A stretch of DNA of 64,000 nt from Acanthosoma haemorrhoidale (lineage: Eukaryota > Arthropoda > Insecta > Hemiptera > Acanthosomatidae), in contig OV884012.1 of assembly GCA_930367205.1 (NCBI GenBank), positions 49,931,239 through 49,995,238 on the forward strand, in the 5' to 3' direction. The notes beneath the pieces are model-generated. The model saw only the letters and a program-made list of their open reading frames with translations. It was not told where the DNA came from and searched no databases. Below are positions 11,874 to 23,411 of the stretch, in pieces. Within the stretch, counting starts at the first letter, position 1. Each line of letters starts with the position of its first letter. Made by a program: the position numbers and the translations under genes.

Positions 11874-14800
11874 TGGGAAGTCAGGAAAATATATAAGCGG
11901 ATAGATGTACCCTTAGAAAAGATACATCCTTTCTTTATTCCCTTAGAGTTTTATGCTTTCGGATACAGTTATGTATCAGGTAGATATAGTGTATCGATAC
12001 GAGCAGAGGTATCCATCCGTTCAAATAAATATATAAAATAAAAATAAACCCACCGACCGCCGAACGCAGTACTATATTGTATTAGAGTTATTCCTATAAT
12101 TTTCACCAGTTTATCTTATATGCCGATGAGTAAGCCAGTTTAGATGAAAGTTGATCTTTCCTTTCTGGGGACACCAACTCATAGTTTATGAGTGACTCCT
12201 TATAATGGTCAACTGTTTTGTCTCCAATCAAACAAAGGTAGAAGTAAAGTGATTGGCTTTGTTGAGTGATTTCTTCACAAATTATCGGTTGGAGCTTCAC
12301 AATAAACTGTACTCGAGTGTACTTGCGAAACAGTAAATAAGTAACCTGCTATCAGAGTACATATTACCCTTTTTTGTGTTTAAGCCCTGAGTCACAAGAT
12401 GCCAGAGCAATAACCCCCTTCCTCCGAAAGACTGGATCCTCCGACGACCATGAGTTGCTTCGATGACGAATACCGAAAATCGCCAGGACAAGAGGCCATG
12501 ATGAGTCAGTACCTGTCTCGGGTTTCTCTATTAGAGCGAGGATATGGGCATAGATAAGCTCAGCAAGGGCTCATATAATTATTCACCCCAGCGTATTTCC
12601 CAAGCGGCTCCCACCCCCCCCCCCCCCCGCGCCTAGGTCGGCCTCAAATTTGAAAGTTTAATCTCATTAATTATATCTTATTACAGCCATATACCAACCA
12701 CCCATGGCTAGTTACACGGGCTCAATAGTTGCTAATTACTCCCTATTGATGATGATAATCACTACTTCTTAAACGAATCATATTTTTAGTATTAGTTACA
12801 CAGTTTTTTTTCTTAACTTACTTATTAATTATTTTATTAACATTCAAAGGATTAATACTTATCAAATTTCAATGACCTATCAATTCTTACAATCGTAAGT
12901 ATCAATGTTTACTAAAATAGCATAGTGAGTGGGGTGTCAAATTAAATATCTTCATGTCGCGATTAATCAGATACAATATCTATTGGGTAATTAATGGGCT
13001 ATAATCAACAAAATTCCATAAATATCGCGTTCATTTATGTTTTGCAACGTATGGGTAATGTTAAAGAAGACACAAAATTTTTGTGTACAATAGTTACATT
13101 CAATTCCCCGAAAGTAATAAGGGTCAATAATCAATTACTTGAATAAATAAATATTTATTCCCCAAATATATAAATATTCTCATATTCTCTTTATTTATGT
13201 ACGACAGAAAAATGTTTTTGTCCATCTACAAGTGTCATTGATGCCCGTATATATAAGATTATTGTCTTGATTTTGGTTTTATAATTTGTTAATTTTTGTT
13301 ATTGTTTTACAGGGCTCTAATAGAAATTTTTTAACGTGTTTTGTGGTTTTAATATTACTGAACAAAGCAACTATATATCTTATGAATCCAAGTTAGCATG
13401 ATAGACCCAGAGGCTGACAAGTGCGTAGGCGGCGTCTCAGTCCCAATTGTCTGGTAGGCATCACATGTATTTTCATTCTAAGAACACGGAGAGTGATCGG
13501 AGGATGTGTGTACAACCATGACACCTACCAATATTTCAACAGTTTACTGACTTCTACTGAAGAAATGTCCTCACCTTCACACTCAACCACTTGTTTCAAT
13601 TAGTGTCTTAAAAAACTACAGATCACAATGTTTCCAATAGTACATGAAATCCAAAGACAGTTGGGACACATAATTGAATAAAGGGCCAATCAATGTACAC
13701 TACGATATTAGTTATGTACACAAAATAGTCAAATAATGTTATTTTAAATTCAACATTTGTTTCATGAACAAATACATTTGTAACAACCTAGTGTAATCTA
13801 TATCGAATTTGTCCTCATTTTAGTAATAATGTAGCTCCTTACACGATAAATAAATAAACTTTAGTTATTCCACTCAAGAAACGAATAGTTCCTATCAAAG
13901 AATTCATTAATAAGGCTCTCAGAATAAATCACCATTTTTCAATGAGCAATCCACTACTGAGATGCCCACTTTGATCTGTTAATTCGTGCGATGGAACGGA
14001 CCCTCCTGTTTTTAAATAAATACAAAGGGTTCCGCTCCTCCAAGCAGGGGTTAGCAAAACTCAAACAAACTCTTGCTCTCAACGTCCGGTTGTAAATTGG
14101 AGCCGTTGATACGAGACAGGGGGGGGAGGGTTTAGACCCTACACGTGGAAAATATTTGTGTTTAATTTGAGGCTGGGTTCCGATATACCTGCAAACAACA
14201 GGCAACATGGCTGTGTGTATAATGTATAGTTTATTCAGCAAATACTAGTGTTTAAATTATTTTATGATACTCTTGCCGTATAGCCTAGCCTCTTCAAATA
14301 TCAAAAGAGTTGAAGCCACGCCGAAATTATTCAAATATCTTACGATTAAATACATGTATGTATGTTTCATTTAACCAATTCTACCTCTCTACTGCTGGCT
14401 CTCATACATTTTAAAGACTGGAAAAAACGAATCAAGTTTGAAACCTGCTTATAGATACGTGGACGCATGAATTCTTTGTTTTCTGGGACGAATCCCTTAC
14501 AAATAGAGTTGGTTCATTACAATGAATGGAAACAATTAAACAAAGCTTCTGAAAAAGTAATTTACACACACACAATACAAATATATAAAAAAAAAAAATA
14601 GGTGAGGAATAAAACTAGTTATTATAAGCTTTTTGAGTTCAGATGAAAAAATCAAAAAAATCTTAATTATTAATATAATAAATCAATAGTGTAACATCGT
14701 ATTAGAGCTATAAAAGGCATTTGAAAATAAATAGAGAGAATAACAGAATTGTGAAAGCTCAACTAATAAATAAAATACCTAGAAGGACGTTTAATAAAAA

Positions 14801-17800
14801 CTTCATTGACGATTAAGGTTGTTATTGAATGTACTTACAACGCAGCAATAAATCGTGCTATTAATAAAAATATAAATAACAGATTACTTCAAATGACGAA
14901 GCCTACGAAGTCCTGTGAATAAATATGTTAAATATAATTTATAGTTACTCAAGTCTTTTTATAGAATGGTCATTTTTCTAGTTTAAAAGAATATATTTTT
15001 AAATAACATTTTCCGGACTTATTGAGTAAGGTACCAAATTAAAGAACACAGCTTCTTGATTTCAATTAAATATTTCATAAGTAGGGCTGTTTAATTTATT
15101 TACAAATTTTCCCAGAGCAAAATATTTTCTGTACCTGTTATGTATTTTAAGTAATTTCAGGTTAATTTTATTTTTATTAATTTAATATTTTGTTACGTAT
15201 TTTTTTAAGAGGAGTTTTTTTTAGTTAAAATTAATTTGATGCATTGAAAGATGAAATTTTTGTAGAAATGACAATCTTGGCATTGGATTCTTCCAACAGG
15301 AGGCCTTATTTATTTGAATAATTAGACTGATAATCGTGTACGTTGAAAGAAGCAGTTTTTGAGAAACGATAAACTGCGTGTCAGCACATAAAATTAAGCC
15401 ATTATAAAATTCTTATAACAGATTGGATTCTTGGTTTCCTTGGATAACTTGTCGGTGCACTGTTTAATTTTCTAAATTTACAGAATCCCTTACCATCATA
15501 CTGATATTTTTTGTTGATCTGTCTCTTCAATTCAAGCCGTGATTTCGTACAACAAAGGTTAATAAGTGATTGGTGAATAGTGCCAAAACGGCCAGAGAAA
15601 ACACGAGACCTATTTTCCAAGTACATTCGTGAATTTACAAAACATTTAATAGAGATGCGGGAATTTGTCGTGCTGTGATAAATTATTTTCGCCTGTTTTT
15701 AAAATAAAATTTTAAAGGAACCTAATAGTAGAAGCATTACTATTAAATATGGCTTGTATATTTTCGTGACTTAATTATTAAACGAAATCTATATTTCGTA
15801 AATGTATAAAGTCCATACGAATAAATGTTACGTGTAAAACAAACAAAATAGTTTTAAAAACTGTTTTCCCTCGAGAAAATGCTAATTAAAAACAAATTTT
15901 TATCTTAATAATACAAATTCACTAACAGAATATTCACTAATCTTCCGTTAGTTTTTCTGAACAGATTTCTCTTTTCTAAAGTGAGTAGCTCAATAAATGG
16001 CCATGATTTCGAGTTAATTGTTAACAGAAAAGTACTTAAAACTAATAACATCCAACAAGCAAGTGTCTTGGCCGGAGGTAAAAATATCAAATCCACAAAC
16101 CTGTCCGTACCTGAAGCCCAGCTGTTTCTAATACTACGCAGTACTTCAGAAATTGTTTAAAATGTCCTTGTAATATTATTATTAGTAGACATTAATGTAT
16201 TTATTAATTAGTTAGTTAATTAATTAACTGACCATAAAATAGTGCCGATTTGAAGGAACGCTAATTTTGACCTATGCTCGCCACTTCAACCAGTATTTGC
16301 ATGGTTAGAGGCAGCTGAACACTACTCCGAGAGCTTGGATACAATAAACAACTACAATACGTTTTGTCAACATTTGATCAGTCAAAAAAGCCAAATCATT
16401 GATGGATAAACATACCTCGAGGAATCACCTCGCGTACATTTCGGCAAACGCCGTTTCCTTAGCACACACAGTACCAAAATTAGAGAGTCACAATTTGTCA
16501 TTGATTGATAGCATCTGGAAAAATGTACAGCTAATTTCAGAAGAGCAAGTAGAATGGACAGAAAACTGGAGCTATAATTGTCTCCAATGGAAATCGAGAT
16601 TTATAAACATACTATAAAAACTTCGGTCGGTGGCTTACCCACTCAGCCGTTATAAATCACTCTTAAAGTCGATCAGCGCAGCTTCTAATTTGAAAATGCA
16701 CACAGAACTACTTTTGTTCTGTTTTTTTTTCTTTCAGTGTGTGTGTTTATTTATATCATATATTTCTTTTGAAAGCATTTATTGTGTTTAAAACATTTTG
16801 ATCGCTGGACTTATCAGTAATTGTACTTACGTTTTTCCATATTTCTGTGAAAATCAATATATATAAGTACATACTTTAATCTTTTTATTGTATATAGATC
16901 CCAGCCCTAGTAATATGTTTTGGGACTCAAGTAGCTAATCAATTTTTTGATAAAAAAAATTTATGAAAGGAGGGGAGCTGCAAAAAACCTTGTTGGAAGG
17001 ACAAAAAAAAATTGTGGGAAAAAGTTCACCTGTATGTATATGTCTTACAGATTATTTTATTTATAATTCTCAAACAATATTTTTTACATTAGAGCATTTG
17101 GTTGAACCTTGATAATTTATTGTTTTTTTAACTTTCAATTCATCAATTCACTAAACAACCACAAACGTAAATTTTGGACGAATTACAAATGTTTGCAAAA
17201 TTAATTTATTTCCTTAAGAAAGTTTCGATTGCTTCTTGATTTATAAATTGCTCCTTGTTTTTACATGATTAAATATAGTTGAGGTTCAAATAAACGTTTG
17301 TTTTATTACTTTTTTTATAACATAGGTACATATTTTAAATTGCTTTGGTAATAACTCGCTAACAAAGCATAAGTATAAAATAGTTTGAGGGTGTGCTTAC
17401 ATTTCGAAGCCTTTTGAAGATCTCCATCAACCTCACCAAGCTGCCCGTTAAGTGTCTGTAGTTCAAACATTAATCGTAATCAAATTTTCACAAGCAGAGG
17501 CAGTTAGTAATTAACCCAGGATAGGTAATATATTGGACAAATTTAACATACGAATAAAGATAAAACTAATAAAACAAGTCCAGCTCGATGTTATGGCAAG
17601 AACTAACTGACTGGAAAGGAAGTTTTTTAGTTGACTGAGTTCCTACGGCCACACCGAACTACCTTATTCTGTTGTATGATAGTTCAAAATCGGTTACCGG
17701 GCAACTTCGTGCTGCTTGTGAAAGAAATGTAAGTAAAAAATTAGGACCCCTTTTGCTTTCACCTCTGTGTGTGTCTGTTCTGGTCTTTGTGGGTGACCTG

Positions 17801-18590
17801 TTCAAACCAGAGGCATGATATTGTCAATAGCGATTTCATTGATATATAGAAGATATGCAAATTATAGCCATACCCATTATACATAAGTGTCATTAATTAA
17901 TTAATTAGTGGGTATTAAAAAAAAATTCGATGGGTAAACAAAACATTGCAGGATTTTAGAGAGAAAAACGCTGTCCACCTCGACCGAACTCGTTGGAACG
18001 ACCCGTTGACATCCTCCTCCGATGTCCCCCATACATTCCCGCCAATTGGACACCCTCCCCCCCCCCCCCAGTTGCCAACTCAGCACCAGCTCGCCTTATC
18101 AGAGACCAGAGTCCGAAGGATTATCAGCGGCTTATCTCCCCCCCCCCCCCGACCCCGCATGTAAACTAACATCATTAATCCCGACATCAGCGCGCCACGC
18201 TCCGGTTACATCCCATCGGACCGCGCCCTCTCTTATAACAATGCAGATAAAACTGGCACACAAGTAAAAACAGATTAGTTAGTTATTTCCTGTTAACCTG
18301 GAGTGTTCTAATAGAAAAGAAAAAAAATTATATTCTAGGACAATGTATCGCATGAATAATGTATGGTACAAATGAGTAAATTCAATTCTGGATAATCAAA
18401 ACTATTCAACAAAAAAGAAAAAAATCAAAATAAAATAAAGTGAATACCTCAATTTAAAAAAAAATGTACAAGCAATCCGGTAAAGAAATATATGAATCGC
18501 CATTAAAAAGAAAAATTAAAAACGGGTATAAAATACAATGTATGAAATTAAAGACACATTTTTTCCGAGTTTTTTAACAATAACCCACAT
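11874..18590. other. Unassigned AT-rich sequence with C tracts
   Basis: No gene is recognised. Notable content: a C15 run at 12614-12628, two C13 runs at 18057-18069 and 18138-18150, and a moderately GC-rich patch around 17940-18240 whose proline-rich open frames arise only from the C runs. Small open frames elsewhere show neither splice sites nor motifs. Confidence 0.4.
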
Positions 18591-18617
18591 ATTTTTTTTT
18601 TTTTTGTTTTTCCTTAG

Positions 18618-18675
18618 CTCTCAAACTTATAAAAATAGGATGTGGGAAAAATAAAGGAAAATTATTTTGGGCTAA
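18618..18675 (+). repeat. Dispersed repeat, copy 2
   Basis: This is the second copy of the repeat at 8767-8826. It shares aaaaatagga, a tgggaaaaata core and the upstream poly-T run. It lies just beyond the GC-rich tail of the retrotransposon that follows. Confidence 0.6.
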
Positions 18676-18759
18676 TGAGTGCCTTTCACTAAGGGGAGTC
18701 CCCCATTTGAAGGATGTATGAGAAGGATAACTATATCCCTTTATATAAATAAATCCACA

Positions 18760-19030
18760 CTAGTGTGGAATGCCTAAAGGAGGCGGGTGGAATCAGGAAG
18801 GTAGTGAGAGTCTACCGAGGGTGGAGCCTAGGGGCACCTAGGCAATGATTTGTAGTCGGCCAGGTCAAGCCTGGCCCACCCCGGCAGGGGCCTGAAATAA
18901 GTCGGCCTCTAGGCCGGAAGGTCGACCCTGCTTAAACAGGTAGATGGGGTCTTGTAGCTTCGGTTGAGTCGGCCGGGAGATCGGCCTCAATCTCTCGGCT
19001 GGGTGTAGATCTTCAGTCTCCGTCAGAGGG
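18760..19030 (-). mobile_element. GC-rich 3' tail of the LINE at 19.0-19.8 kb
   Basis: Directly downstream of the reverse transcriptase remnant on the minus strand lies about 270 bases of GC-rich DNA with several short perfect stems, for example GGCCAGG and CCTGGCC around a five-base loop, and GGCCTCTAGGCC. Its base composition matches the adjacent reverse transcriptase rather than the host background, so I read it as the element's 3' untranslated region. Structured 3' ends are known to be recognised by LINE reverse transcriptases; that role here is inference. Confidence 0.5.
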
Positions 19031-19829
19031 CTAGGGTTCGATCACGTCCATCTGTCTCCAGGCTTCGGCGGTCCAGCAGTGCTTCCATCTGACGGGCATT
19101 GGTGGTGGTTGAAGGTCGGAGAATAGTGGGTTGTGGCTGTGTCGGAGTGAGTCGAAAAATTTGATGTGCCTTCTCTTGATGAAATCTTGAATGGTGAGCA
19201 ATTCAAATTTTTTATGCATCTCGTCTGCCTTCATTCGGTCGAACGGGGTATGTTTGAGGGAGGTGCGGAGCACTCTGTTCTGAAATTTCTGGAGCGTTTT
19301 GAGAGTGTTAGGAGTCAGATACTTGAAGAGAGGGGTCCCATACATCAAAGCAGGTCTTAGGACGCTCTGGTATATCAGCAGCTTGAGGCGTACCGATAAA
19401 GCCGGGCTGTGAAGTAGGTGTCCGAGGCTGAGGAATTTCTTCCTAACACTCTTTAACTTCTTGCCGAGATGTGTTGTGAACGACAAGTGTCTACCGATGG
19501 TAATCCCAAGGTAGCATAGCTTGTTGCTTACAGGGCACTCTTTGCCGTCTAAGACGAAGGATTTCGGGAGCTTCTTTCTTCCGGATTTATAGCTGAATAT
19601 AATTCCTTGCGTCTTGGCCGGGTTGACTTTAATGTGGACGGCATCGAGTTTCTCGGCGATCTGTTGACTGGCGCTTTCAGCGAATTTCAGGGCTCTGGTG
19701 GGATTGATGCTAGTGCTGTAAACACCTATGTCGTCTGCATACGCCAATACCTCGCAGTTGGGTTACGAGGCTCCTACGATGTGGGTGGTGTAAATGTTGA
19801 ACAGCAGGGGGCCTAGCAGTGTAGCATTA
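19031..19829 (-). pseudogene. 5'-truncated Jockey-like non-LTR reverse transcriptase
   Basis: The minus strand encodes the second half of a LINE reverse transcriptase. It starts abruptly at GPLLFNIYT (the motif before the catalytic box), meets one in-frame TAA, then continues as an open frame of 238 codons. This includes the catalytic box AYADDIGVYS, the CYLGITIGRHLSF thumb motif, and SVRLKLLIYQSVLRPALMYGTPLF, and it closes with the C-terminal helices. Upstream of about 19829 the match stops, so endonuclease, ORF1 and the first reverse transcriptase motifs are missing, as expected for incomplete target-primed insertion. GC content is higher than the surroundings, suggesting a fairly recent arrival. 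The fragment at 28890-29180 belongs to a related lineage. Confidence 0.88.
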
Positions 19830-19951
19830 AGCATAGCACAATAGTTAACTAGATAATTTCCATGCTAGTCTTCGGGAATAGAAGAGCTTTAAGCCTTCTA
19901 TCACAAGTTAGGAAGGAGCGTATTCCAGATTGTGGTGGAGCAAGCAAGAAA

Positions 19952-20065
19952 GGTCTTTCCAAAATTATCAAAAACGTTTACCCAAATTCAAATGCCTGGA
20001 TTCGGGTTGTTTTTCTCTCCTGTAAAATTTTTGAAAATAAATGTAGCTGATTTTGGAACTAAACG
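19952..20065 (+). repeat. Direct repeat, copy 1 (about 115 bp)
   Basis: The block starting ggtctttcc and ending ggaactaaacg recurs nearly unchanged at 20480-20595. The copies differ at a handful of positions, including a small indel in the ttttctctcctg stretch. There is no coding content in either copy. Confidence 0.85.
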
Positions 20066-20479
20066 TCTAATGCTTGGTTCTGTAGGAATGGATAATTGTA
20101 CTTTGTTAGTCGACGTTGGATTTGAACTGTAAGACATTATGCATATAAGAAGAGTTATGAGATTTGATAATTTGTAAAAGGTATAAACCGAGAAAACCCA
20201 GTCCTCACAGAAGACCATCTTACAAGTAGAAATGAGGGACGCAGGAGGAGCATTGAATCCCGAAGACAACTCCAAGGAACTAATTAAATTAGCTCAGTTT
20301 TGGGCCTCTTAAAATATGAATTTTTCAAAACTACTTCCCCTGAATGAGGTGTTAAATTTCAAAACCAGCTGAATCCATTTTCAAAAATTTTATAGAAGAG
20401 ACAAAAAAAAATCCCTATTCATACAAAAACTAAATATTGTTGGCGATGAAAACTTACCTTAAAATAATCATGAACTTTG

Positions 20480-20595
20480 GGTCTTTCCAAAAGTATCAAA
20501 AACATTTACCCAAATTCAAATGCCTGGATTCGGGTTGTTTTTGTCTCTCCTGTAAAATTTTTGAAAATAAATGTAGCTGATTTTGGAACTAAACG
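20480..20595 (+). repeat. Direct repeat, copy 2 (about 115 bp)
   Basis: This is the second copy of the block at 19952-20065, starting about 530 bases downstream. The sequence between the copies is not repeated, so the pair is either a local duplication or two insertions of one short element. Confidence 0.85.
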
Positions 20596-21785
20596 CCTCG
20601 TTTCATGAGAAATTTCATCGGTGTAAATATTGTTACCCTGGAAACAAATCGATAAATAGTTTTTAAATAAGTTAAGACCTCATAGGAGCCGATTTTGTCA
20701 AAAATCATTCTTATTACAAGAAGTGCAGTATAGGAGGAAATTTCATATTTTTTAATCCTTTAACCAACATGATTAATATATCTATATTTTTGTAAGTTTT
20801 AAATGGTTGATTAGTGTTATACTTTATTTTAATGATGTTAACAAAATCATCAACATTTAAGAATTTATTATCGTTTTAAATATTACAATCATCTAAACTT
20901 GTGTATTGAAATGTACCATGTGTTTTTTTTTTTTGCTTGCAACAACAATTGATAATGATTGGGAACTCCATTCGAAAGCGAAAGAGATTGTGTTCTAATA
21001 ATAAAAACTTTGTGTGTATAGGCAAAAGTTTTGATTTATTGATACCAAGTTCCTATTACATAAAAAATAATGCAAAAAGGATAGCGGGAGAACAAACTAA
21101 ACATTTTTGGGCTGAGGTTAACTTCACATCCTACCGTGTTGTACTTCCAAACTTCAATTTAACACCAAATTGCCCGTAACAGTAGATTAATTTTATTAAT
21201 TATCTTTATGGGTCCTGTATGAACAGCTAAGGGGGGGGGGGGGAAATTACTCCCTAATCGTAAAAAAAACAAAAAAAAGGACCATTAGGAACCAATCAGC
21301 TTAACACAATAATCTACTCCGGGCCGAGATAAAGAAAATTTACTAACAAAAGGTGGGCAATGAAACAGTGGCAAAACGCTTTTAAATGACCTTTCGTGGT
21401 TGGTTTAGCATGATGGATGATCCTGGAGCGGCAGTGAAATCTGCGAAAATGGGGCCAGATGGTATCATAAATGATGAATAGGTCGCCTCATGTACTCAAC
21501 TAATGCACAATGCATATTTTCAGCTTTAGGGCTATACTTTTGCACCAAAGATGGCGTATGCTCATCATGAACAACCATCTTTGAGCCGTTCCATCTGTCG
21601 CGGATGATCAACAACAAATACACTCAAGTGCGCAGTAGTATATATCCTAAATGCAAACTTGCGAATAGCGAAAATGCAGATTTTCAGGAGAGCCAAAAAA
21701 CAGTTACATTTTAGGAAATGTAAAAACGAAATCGCCCCTTGGTCTCATGTTATCACTTTAAAGTATTTTCGAAATGTATGCCAAG

Positions 21786-22164
21786 ATTTTTTATTAAATG
21801 CTTAAAAAATAAAGTTGTAAAGTAACGAAAAAAAAATCGCGATTTTTCATGTTCATCATAAGTGTTTATTTGTATTGACGATATAGTAATCTGCAATTAT
21901 TGTTATCTACAATACTAACTATAAAAGTTCATCATAACATTTGTTTGACATAAAATACTGCAATCGACCCGTTTACATAACTATTTTTTCAGAAAATTTA
22001 ATCTAATTTTTTAGATTATTCGACGAGAGAATTATCGCCACGAGCATATTTTTTATTAAATGCTTAAAAAATAAAGTTGTAAAGTAACGAAAAAAAAATC
22101 GCGATTTTTCATGTTCATCATAAGTTTTTATTTGTATTGACGATATAGTAATCTGCAACTATTG
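21786..22164 (+). repeat. Tandem repeat, 262-bp period, about 1.45 units
   Basis: A 117-bp block (21786-21902, ending in ctgcaattattg) returns at 22048-22164, giving a period of 262 bp. The remainder of the first unit includes the 102-bp segment 21938-22039, which occurs again alone at 23310-23411. The arrangement is like a truncated satellite dimer with a stray partial monomer 1.1 kb away. No reading frame is conserved. Confidence 0.8.
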
Positions 22165-23309
22165 CGTTAGTCCACTTTGTATCGGTGGGATTTTTTTACG
22201 AATTTATATGTTAGTTACGATATTTATTTAACTGTTAAGGATATTATCCTAATCCTTTACCACAAATGGATGTTTTGGGGGCATAATTACCTTTCAATTG
22301 CTAATTTCTTGTTTCAATTTTCGTTTATTCAATACGAGTTGAATATATATTCTATATGGTCAATATAGATTAATACTTACAATATTAATTAGATCTATAG
22401 TTATTTTTTTGGTTTAAAATTAAAGACACTACAGTTGTAATTTTTCTATCAATTAATTTGTTTTATTAGATGATTAGTGCCGGTTGTAGAAGGGTAAAAT
22501 TGAATAAATCATAATTAAATAATTGTGGAGACACGGAAGATTTATTATTTAATTTGTTTTATTGTTCATGTGTACCCAAATTTAAAGCAAGGGGGTCAAG
22601 ATATCAGTAGTTTATTTGACTTTTAGAAGTCACCCCAATGAAGTCAGTATCTCTTTCCTCTTTTACCTGCCGAGGGACGCGTAGCCGATAAGTCGGCCAC
22701 TATATAGTAATGTGGTGTATAAACTAGCTTTAGTATACCTGCATCAAGCCAGAATACACAATGGAATACAATAATGGAGTATATTCCATTCCAATATAAA
22801 TCTTCAATGTTCAATGGTTTGTTCCTATTAAAGTTAACTTCCCACAAAAAGTGAATAATTTACGCTAACGTAAACTGTGAGCTGAGTGGGTTCGAGCTCC
22901 ATGGATTGTTGCAACTAACTGATTGCAGCCTCAGTTGAAGAGCAGCCGTTCAGATACGATAGATATGATTAAGATAATTGGTATTATTTCAAAATATACG
23001 AATAGATTGCCAATCTAGCTGTGAACAGGATCAGCTAATGACAGCATACATCTGTCTAAAGCGTCTGAGCTTTTAAAGCAATACATTGTGCAGGCATCAC
23101 ATTTATGTTTTAGTGATTAGAACCTTCTTCGTGGTTGATTCTCTATAATCCTTGGGTATGACGTCTTACTGAGAATAGCCTCTTAAAGCTGGCGCAACTC
23201 ACACCCTATCATCTAATGAGTGCTTAAAATTCTAAATCACACCAGTCCGTTCATCAACCGACACGCCGGAAGCCAATGACTGGGGTCATTGCAGGAAAGA
23301 TAAAAAATA
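22165..23309. other. Unassigned sequence between repeat copies
   Basis: No gene, RNA or element motif was identified. The small open frames here are AT-driven and lack splice context. Confidence 0.35.
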
Positions 23310-23411
23310 CATTTGTTTGACATAAAATACTGCAATCGACCCGTTTACATAACTATTTTTTCAGAAACTTTAATCTAATTTTTTAGATTATTCAACGAGA
23401 GAATTATCGCC
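23310..23411 (+). repeat. Stray partial monomer of the 262-bp repeat
   Basis: It matches 21938-22039 almost base for base, from catttgtttgacataaaata to gagaattatcgcc, with only a few substitutions. It lies outside the tandem pair and may mark another insertion of the same unit. Confidence 0.85.

Noticed and set aside
17946..18267. Proline-rich open frames on the plus strand
   Set aside because: The proline codons come from two C13 runs; no start context, splice signal or motif.
22870..22905. B-box-like gggttcgagctcc as a SINE or tRNA
   Set aside because: No supporting upstream promoter box or tRNA arms.
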